A DNA stretch of 10,000 nt from Nymphaea colorata (lineage: Eukaryota > Streptophyta > Magnoliopsida > Nymphaeales > Nymphaeaceae), in assembly GCF_008831285.2 (NCBI RefSeq), contig NC_045140.1, positions 30,018,606 to 30,028,605 of the forward strand. The letters run 5' to 3'. Below are positions 1 through 5,600 of the stretch, in pieces. The notes under the pieces are model-generated. The model saw nothing but the letters and a program-made list of their open reading frames with translations. It did not search any database and had not been told where the DNA came from. Position 1 is the first letter of the stretch. The number at the start of each line of letters is the position of its first letter. The translations under genes and the position numbers were made by a program.

Positions 1-509
1 CGTGACGGGTGTCGACGGCGTAGACGGAAGGACGGCGGGAAGCGCGCGTCTGAGTGCGCCGGTGCCGCTGCTGCTGCTACACGTACTCCGGCAGAGTGAC
101 GAGGGGGGCGAGTGCCGGAAGCGGCAACGCCTACCTGCCTTCCTTCGGGTGTGGCTCGGCCACGGGCGTCGGCTGGGTGCCGACGGAAGAGAGTCGACCA
201 CGAGGGTGGCCGACGGAACAGCTACGCCTAATCCTAACTAAGGCTGGCTGGGCTCGGCAACGACTGGGCTCTAGTAGGGTAGTGTCGGTCTGGTTTAGGG
301 AGGTTAAGGTAGGGGTAGGCCGAGGGGGGAGGTGAGGTTTAGGAGGGATGTTAGGGTTTCTAACTACGATGGTAGGCCAATGCGGTTTGGCTAGGGCTGA
401 GCCTAAGCTCGGGGAAGTTGGTCAAGAGAGACCGAGTGCGATAGTGGGTTCTAGAAGGTAGCCTGACTACTGGACCAAGTGATGGGTCCGGGTGAAGTGG
501 GTTCGGGCA

Positions 510-883
510 ATCTCGAGGTAGGCTCGAGATGACTAGGGTTAGGTCAAACTGAAGGGTTGACCTAGTGGGCTAAGACGGAAAGTCAGAGGGTTGACTAAGT
601 CCTAAGGTCGAGTGGGTTCGGTTCAAATGTGGGTAGTGAACTCCTAGGTTGGATGACGCGTGAGGTTGACCTAGCTAGGTGGGCTCGGTCTTGGCGGTCT
701 AGCCAAGTGAGTGCGTCGGGTCTTGCCACGTGGCAAGATCAACGGTCAAGGGTAGCTCGCTAGGGGAAAGGCTAGCGAGTAAGAGGAGGGTGGCGATCAC
801 TTTCCTAGAAGGTAGGAAGAGATCGAGCTTGATTGCTAAGGAGATTAGGCAATCAAAGAGGTGGCACTCGAGATTATTCGAGT
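510..883. repeat. Chain of nine perfect or near-perfect inverted repeats (left LTR)
   Basis: Successive self-complementary units: 510-530 (8-bp stem, 5-base loop), 540-564 (8-bp stem, 9-base loop), 669-680 (12-bp palindrome), 690-707 (6-bp stem), 721-738 (18-bp palindrome), 756-779 (8-bp stem, 8-base loop), 802-818 (6-bp stem), 831-854 (6 bp plus 3 bp across a bulge) and 866-883 (6-bp stem). From 669 onward nearly every base is in or beside a stem. The stems are unrelated in sequence, so this is not one repeat copied. The RNA could fold into a row of small hairpins. Confidence 0.7.
721..738. promoter_or_regulatory. 18-bp perfect palindrome centred on a G-box (left LTR)
   Basis: TCTTGCCACGTGGCAAGA is self-complementary over all 18 bases and contains GCCACGTGGC, the symmetric G-box bound by plant bZIP and bHLH factors. 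The same site is at 9837-9854 in the right LTR. Further CACGTG cores lie at 907-912 and 1350-1355. If the promoter is at 2367, these are downstream of the start site and would act as enhancers or RNA structures rather than upstream elements. Confidence 0.7.
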
Positions 884-906
884 CTCTCTCTCCGGTGGAT
901 GGGTGA

Positions 907-912
907 CACGTG
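907..912. promoter_or_regulatory. G-box core CACGTG
   Basis: CACGTG core in the context ACACGTGG, the second of three exact cores in the left LTR. The neighbourhood at 1030-1170 has many degenerate relatives of the form GGTGGCA...ACACG. Confidence 0.4.
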
Positions 913-1035
913 GAGGCAAGGAACGGTGGAGATAAGCTGCGGATTAGGGTTGAGATGAAGGTGGAGGAGGTAGGCGAGAAAACGGGAAGGGGGAGCGCGC
1001 GGCGAGGGACTTGCCAAATCGCTGGGTGTAGGTGG

Positions 1036-1065
1036 CACGCGGTTAGATGAGGTGGCAGCCGCGTG
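1036..1065. repeat. 7-bp inverted repeat CACGCGG...CCGCGTG
   Basis: Perfect arms at 1036-1042 and 1059-1065 with a 16-base spacer, inside a stretch (about 1030-1170) where GGTGGCA/ACACG words recur in degenerate form. Confidence 0.4.
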
Positions 1066-1279
1066 GACTGGGCGAGACTCCAAGTGGGACCTGGTGAGAC
1101 AGGTGGCAGACACGTAGGATGATGACTGGACACGAGGTGGCTGGGATGCGGACAGGTGGCGCGATGGAGGGCTGAGGCGTTAGGGTTTGACGCAAAGGAA
1201 AATATGCCAAAAAGGAAGGTGGCGGAGGTGACAAATGCGGGCTGGGAGCTCGTGATCCAAGAGGGATTCTCGGAGGGGG

Positions 1280-1303
1280 CTAGGCGAGCTGGAGAGGACA
1301 CAT
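1280..1303 (-). other. Lone 7-codon uORF in the LTR sense strand
   Basis: The only sense-strand ATG in the visible LTR (1301-1303) opens a frame of seven codons (MCPLQLA) and stops at TAG (1280-1282). If the LTR is transcribed from near 2340 in the 5' copy, this would be the sole upstream ORF before gag. It could be a chance remnant or a translation regulator. Confidence 0.35.
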
Positions 1304-1348
1304 GGCAGGCTACGAGGACAGGGTATGACGCGGGTTGACAGATGTGGG

Positions 1349-1356
1349 ACACGTGT
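1349..1356. promoter_or_regulatory. Palindromic ACACGTGT with G-box core
   Basis: Eight-base perfect palindrome with a CACGTG core, the third exact G-box core in the left LTR. Confidence 0.4.
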
Positions 1357-1601
1357 AGAAACGGAAGGCCAAGATGCGCGGTAGGAAGACTTACCAATTC
1401 GGGACCGGCGGCCAAGGGAGACGCGGTCCTTCACGCGCCGCGGCTAGGGTTAGCTCCTCGTCCAAATGACGCTGGTGCCCTTCTCGAAACTGCAGGGGCC
1501 TTCGGTGGTGGAGGGGCAGGACTGTCCTTCACACCGGAAACAATGGTTGACGCCGGAAATTGCAGCGGTGTCTTAGCTCCAACGAGAATACCGGCCGAGG
1601 C

Positions 1602-2140
1602 GATTTCTATCTTCTCACGGGCCGAATTTGCCCAAATTTGACTATGTTGATCAGCACGAAGAGGCGATTCCACTGAAGTGGTTTAGAGGCCCAAACCTCG
1701 ATATTGAACCGTGATTTTGAGTCCTTCAAGCCGCTGGATTTCTTGCCAACTTCAATTTGGAGCCGACGGTAGAAGTGATCTTTTTGTTGAGGCAGCCGTC
1801 GTGAACCGTGAGGGGTGGCTTGGGTTGGTTCCTACGGATAGAAAACCGATTCCAAGCGGGGAAGAGAGTGCACCAAGGGAGGGGCACCGTAGATCCTCAA
1901 ACCAGTCACTCGGGTATGCCGAGCAAGGGGCCTAGGTCGCGGGTGAGGCTCCGGAAGCGAACAACTCCAAGCCGAATGGAAGAGTTCAATGATCCGAGTA
2001 CTAACCTTGTTAAGCCGTCGAATCGAAGCCTTGGGGACTTCGATCTTCTCTTGTGCCGAACTCAGCCTTTCTTCTCCTTCGTGTTCAAGGGAAGGCACCA
2101 ATGTTCGGGCTATTGATCTTCTTCGTAGAGGCAAGCGTGG
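1602..2140. repeat. Diverged two-copy duplication inside the LTR
   Basis: Block A at 1602-1633 resembles 2036-2067 (23 of 32 bases by hand alignment, sharing ATCTTCTC and GCCGAA). Block B at 1777-1800 resembles 2115-2140 (GATCTT, then GAGGCA and GCGT-like words). The A-then-B order is kept in both copies, but spacing differs (about 175 and 79 bases), as expected of an old tandem duplication with later insertions or losses. No protein explanation is convincing. Confidence 0.4.
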
Positions 2141-2366
2141 ACGAGGAGGGATCACCGCCGGTGGGAGGGGATCCGCCTGGTTTGTCTTCCTTGAGGCCGA
2201 GGTCAACACGGACGACGGGGGCAAGGGGATTCGATGGGTGGAGACGCTCCTAACTCGGGTAGAGAGAGGGGGTCGAAGAGATGGAGTCCTCGAAGAGGAG
2301 AGAGAGCCAAAACTCGCAATGAGCCAAAATTCAATTTTTTCGATACAATTACAAAGGATCCAATAC

Positions 2367-2374
2367 AATATATA
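2367..2374 (-). promoter_or_regulatory. TATA-like box in the LTR
   Basis: The sense strand reads TATATATT, in an A/T-rich pocket at about 2320-2400 that contrasts with the GC-rich LTR around it. It lies about 140-240 bases inside the LTR's 5' end. If used, transcription would start near 2340 in this copy and at the matching place right of the window in the 5' LTR. That would give a short U3 and an R-U5 region of roughly 3 kb. No other full TATA box is seen on the sense strand of the visible LTR. Confidence 0.5.
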
Positions 2375-2593
2375 CAAAGAGAAAGTGATCCGGGATTATC
2401 ACGCGCGGATCCAAACCCAAAATCTAAAAAGCTCAAGGCGCTCGGCACAACCCGCCGGCTTAGGTCTTGACTTCGAATCTCAAAGGCGCCAAGTAAAAAA
2501 AACGAGTTAACAAAAGCTTAGTACTAAAGTTAAAATAAACGCCTAAGTGCTAAAACGACTCCTTGAACCTTGCGAGCCCAAGGAGGGGACCTC

Positions 2594-2613
2594 GTGAGGG
2601 TAAACGCCCTCAC
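2594..2613 (-). repeat. 7-bp perfect hairpin near the LTR edge
   Basis: GTGAGGG at 2594-2600 and CCCTCAC at 2607-2613 pair perfectly around a 6-base loop. It overlaps the best, though weak, polypurine candidate and one candidate LTR boundary near 2612. Confidence 0.6.
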
Positions 2614-2619
2614 TTCGCA
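2606..2619 (-). other. Weak candidate polypurine tract
   Basis: The sense strand reads TGCGAAGTGAGGGC here, the most purine-rich short run between the stop codon and the LTR. It is interrupted by pyrimidines and overlaps the hairpin at 2594-2613. A conventional plant gypsy tract would be a longer, uninterrupted A/G run directly against the LTR's TG. I list it because the step requires one and nothing better is visible. Confidence 0.25.
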
Positions 2620-2632
2620 TTTGGAGTATAAG

Positions 2633-2655
2633 GGCTCGGTCTGGTTGACCGAGCC
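2633..2655 (-). repeat. 9-bp perfect hairpin downstream of gag-pol
   Basis: GGCTCGGTC at 2633-2641 and GACCGAGCC at 2647-2655 form a perfect 9-bp GC-rich stem around a 5-base loop. It sits about 20 bases after the stop codon on the sense strand and could be a stable RNA structure in the 3' region. Confidence 0.65.
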
Positions 2656-2662
2656 ATTCGCT

Positions 2663-2679
2663 TAAGACCTTTGGTCTTA
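2663..2679 (-). repeat. Hairpin containing the gag-pol stop codon
   Basis: TAAGACC-TTT-GGTCTTA is a perfect 7-bp stem with a 3-base loop. The sense-strand TAA stop (2677-2679) forms its 5' end, so the stop codon is paired in the predicted RNA fold. It is the first of three hairpins in a row downstream of gag-pol. Confidence 0.6.
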
Positions 2680-5600
2680 GACGACCTCGCGGGTTGAGAA
2701 AGTCGAACTCGGTTTGGGTGCATCTAGCCTACGCTCGGTGAGTTCTACAACTGGTTCAGTGTGACCCTGAGGTTCATCCTGTTCGAGCACCGTTGCGGAC
2801 TTGGCTGCTCCTCCCGCTCCTCCCACTGCAACCTGACCTGGTGCGTCGTTAGCCTCCTTGGGAGTTTCCTCGGCTAACTGATGCAAGGACCGAGCCCACA
2901 AATCTGACGCTCTTCTACGCCTAATGCTTGGCTCGGGCTGTTCGGCCTCGCCTGGGTCTGGACCATCTGGTAGGTCCGTAACAGATTCCCCCTCCCTACC
3001 TTGCGCTTGTCCTCGAGCGCTGGAAGAGGGAAAACGATGAGCAACTGACCCAAATTCCTCCCAAGAGGTTCCTTGGTCGGGGCCTTCCCACTCGACCAAT
3101 ACTTCATGCCTTGTTCGGCCTTGCCTTCTTGTATATCTGTGCTTTAAAATTCTGTAAGGCGTTGGCAACTGGTCCGGCACATGTTCCACGATAGTCGGTA
3201 TCTCGCCTTGATGTGGTTTCAAGCGAGAGACATGGAACACAGGGTGGACTTGTGCCTCTCTGGGCAATCCCAATCGGTATGCGGCCTTGCCGACTTTCTG
3301 TAATATGGGATATGGCCCATAGTAACGCGGCAGAAGTTTCGAGTATGGCTGCCCCATTAGAGACTTCTGCTTCAGAGGAAGCCTCTTCAACCATACGTAC
3401 TGCCCTTCTTCGAATCCTCGGTCTTGTCTACCTTTATCGTAGACTTGCTTCATTCGATTCTGCGCTTTAATCAAATTCTGTTTTAAGGAGTTAATGACCT
3501 CCTCTCTGGTGCGCAGTTCGCAGTCCACATTATCCTCTAAGGCGCTACCTCCTTCATAAGTTGGAATGGTTGGAGGTGGAAAACCGTAGACTGCCTCATA
3601 GGGAGTCATCCCTGCCGACGAGTGCCAACTCGTGTTGTAAGACCACTCGGCCCAGGGTAAGTATTTGACCCATGAATTAGGTCTTTCTCCCGCGAAGCAT
3701 CTGAGATAAGTCTCGAGAGACCGATTCACAATCTCGCTTTGCCCGTCGGTTTGCGGGTGATGGGCAGTGCTGAACCGAAGTTCTGTACCTAACGTCTTCA
3801 TATACTCCTTCCAGAACGCGCTCATAAAAATAGAGTCTCTGTCGCAGATGATCGTCTGAGGCATCCCGTGGAGTTTTCCAACGTACTCCTGGAAGACGTG
3901 AGCCACCATTGGCCCTTGGTACAGTCGTGGCAATGGTGCAAAGTGGCTGTATTTAGACAGCCTATCAACCACCACTAGTATTGCCTCTTTTCCTTCTGAG
4001 CGAGGCATAGCATCAATGAAATCCATGGTGATATCCGTCCATGGTCTTGTAGGAATTGGGAGTGGATTTAGGTGACCTGGAGGCTTGATTGCCTCGTATT
4101 TCTCCCTTTGGCAAATCTTGCACTGACGGATGTACCTTTGCACATCGGCCTTCAGTCCTCGCCACCAGAACTGGGCCTTGACTCTACTCACGGTCTTAGC
4201 GACCCCTTCGTGTCCTGCAGCAGGCGAGTCATGGAAGTGCTGCAGAAGCTCTCGTTTCAGCTCTGAATTAGGAGGGACAACGGCCCGACCCTTCCTAAAA
4301 AGAAGATCCCCTTTCACCGAATGTAAAGGGATGGAACCCGGATTCTGCTTTCCTGCAGCCTTAAGTAATTTGGTCGATTGGTCATTATCTTGATCGTTGG
4401 CCAATCGTACCCATAAGTTGGTTTCCACCACTGACAGTGTCATGAATTGTTCGGTAAGGCGTGATAGGGAATCCGCTGCCTTATTTTCAGGACCTTTCTT
4501 GTATTCGATCTCGAAATCGTACCCCAAAAGCTTAGCTAACCAGCGTTGTTGTGTGGGGGTGGATACACGTTGCTTAAGCATGTATCTCAAACTATTCTGA
4601 TCGGTCCTTACTATGAATCTGCGTCCAATCAGATAGGGACGCCATTTCTCCACCGCAATTACAATGGCAAGCAACTCCTTCTCATACGTTGAGAAAGGTT
4701 TCGCCCTACTGGTTAGGGCCTTCGACATGTATGCGATGGGATGACCCTCTTGGCCGAGTACGGCCCCAACGCCAACTTCACATGCATCGGTTTCAATGGT
4801 AAAGGTCTTAGTGAAGTCGGGGAGTGTCAAAACTGGAGCGGTCATCAAGGCCGACTTGAGTTTGTCAAATGCAACCTTAGATTTCTCTGTCCACTGAAAA
4901 GCTCCCTTTTTTAGCATTTGGGTTAGAGGTTGTGCGATAATTCCATATCCTTGTATAAACCTCCTGTAGTACCCTGTGAGTCCAAGGAAGCCTCGTAGAC
5001 CCTTTAGATCTTTGGGCAGTGGCCATTTCTCCATGGCTTGCAATTTTTCGGGGTCTGCCCGAACCCCTTCTCGCGACACAATGTGCCCGAGATACCCTAT
5101 GGAAGATTGTCCAAAGCTACACTTGGACATCTTCGCGAAAAGCTGATGTTCCTTCAATATGTTTAGCGTTATGCTCAGGTGTTCCCGATGCTTTTCCTCA
5201 CTTTGACTGTAGATGAGAATGTCGTCAAAGAAGACCAAAATAAAACTGCGTAGGTGCTCCCGAAATACGTCGTTCATGCACCTCTGAAAGGTGGCTGGTG
5301 CGTTTGTTAACCCAAACGGCATTACTAAGAATTCGTAATGCCCATCGTGAGTACGGAAAGCAGTCTTTGATATATCTTTGTCTTGCATTCTTATTTGATG
5401 ATAGCCGGCACGAAGGTCTATCTTTGAAAAGATTGTGGCGCCGGTGAGCTCATCTAACAACTCATCTATGACCGGTATGGGGTGCCGATCCTTGACGGTT
5501 ACCTCGTTCAATGCTCTGTAGTCTATGCAAAATCTCCATGTGTTGTCTTTCTTCTTCACCAAAAGGACTGGGGAAGAGAACGGACTACAGCTCGGACGGA

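Larger units (their letters stand above)
352..1451 (-). promoter_or_regulatory. Five AACCCTA (telo-box-like) words, same orientation
   Basis: The sense strand carries AACCCTA at 352-359 (as AAACCCTA), 534-540, 945-951, 1181-1188 (as AAACCCTA) and 1445-1451. The first two recur in the right LTR at 9468-9475 and 9650-9656. AAACCCTA is the plant telo-box, known from promoters and 5' leaders of translation-related genes and bound by telomere-repeat-binding factors. Roughly 0.1 occurrences of a given 7-mer would be expected by chance in this span on both strands. Confidence 0.5.
1..2512 (-). repeat. 3' LTR of the element (left copy, partial, outer end outside window)
   Basis: This is the left copy of the long terminal repeat. 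Its first 884 bases are the same as 9117-10000. The inner end is set at 2512 because TTAACA there mirrors the TGTTA that starts the other LTR at 8382, giving a TGTTA...TAACA terminal inverted repeat. However, no clear polypurine tract abuts this point. A boundary nearer 2612, at CCCTCA next to a weak purine run, is possible. The sense (minus) strand is pyrimidine-rich over much of 300-1350. Only one sense ATG occurs in the whole stretch. It holds no coding gene that I can support. It contains a TATA-like box, G-boxes, telo-box-like words, many inverted repeats and a diverged internal duplication, each listed separately. Confidence 0.85.
2513..2676 (-). other. 3' non-coding stretch between gag-pol stop and LTR
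   Basis: About 160 bases with no gene. It should hold the polypurine tract that primes plus-strand DNA synthesis, but no strong one is seen. It contains two perfect hairpins (2594-2613 and 2633-2655). A third (2663-2679) overlaps the TAA stop of gag-pol. Two sense ATGs (2618-2620 and 2655-2657) occur here, in contrast with the LTR beside it. Depending on the true LTR edge, part of this stretch may belong to the LTR. Confidence 0.6.

Noticed and set aside
1-884. Tandem genomic duplication as the cause of the 1-884 / 9117-10000 identity
   Set aside because: The primer-binding site exactly two bases from a TGTTA edge and the gag-pol gene between the copies are explained by LTRs without further assumptions.
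1030-1170. Tandem repeat array or CRISPR-like array of GGTGGCA words
   Set aside because: The words are degenerate, unevenly spaced and lack uniform spacers. They are at most clustered G-box-like motifs.
699-1415. 238-codon open frame on the sense strand of the left LTR
   Set aside because: It contains no ATG at all and opens at TTG. The content is Pro/Ser/Leu-rich with no domain, and its openness follows from the pyrimidine-rich strand.
1342-1641. 99-codon + strand frame in the LTR and an overlapping minus frame at 1431-1673
   Set aside because: Low-complexity GC-rich frames facing each other, with no conserved motif. They are likely chance.
1832-2377. 181-codon open frame on the minus strand in the LTR
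   Set aside because: It opens at TTG and has no internal ATG. Composition is that of the LTR, and no family is recognised.
1989-2510. 173-codon ATG-started frame on the + strand, antisense to the element
   Set aside because: It has a real ATG and stop, but it crosses the internal duplication, the TATA pocket and the LTR edge, and shows no domain. An antisense LTR gene cannot be supported from sequence alone.
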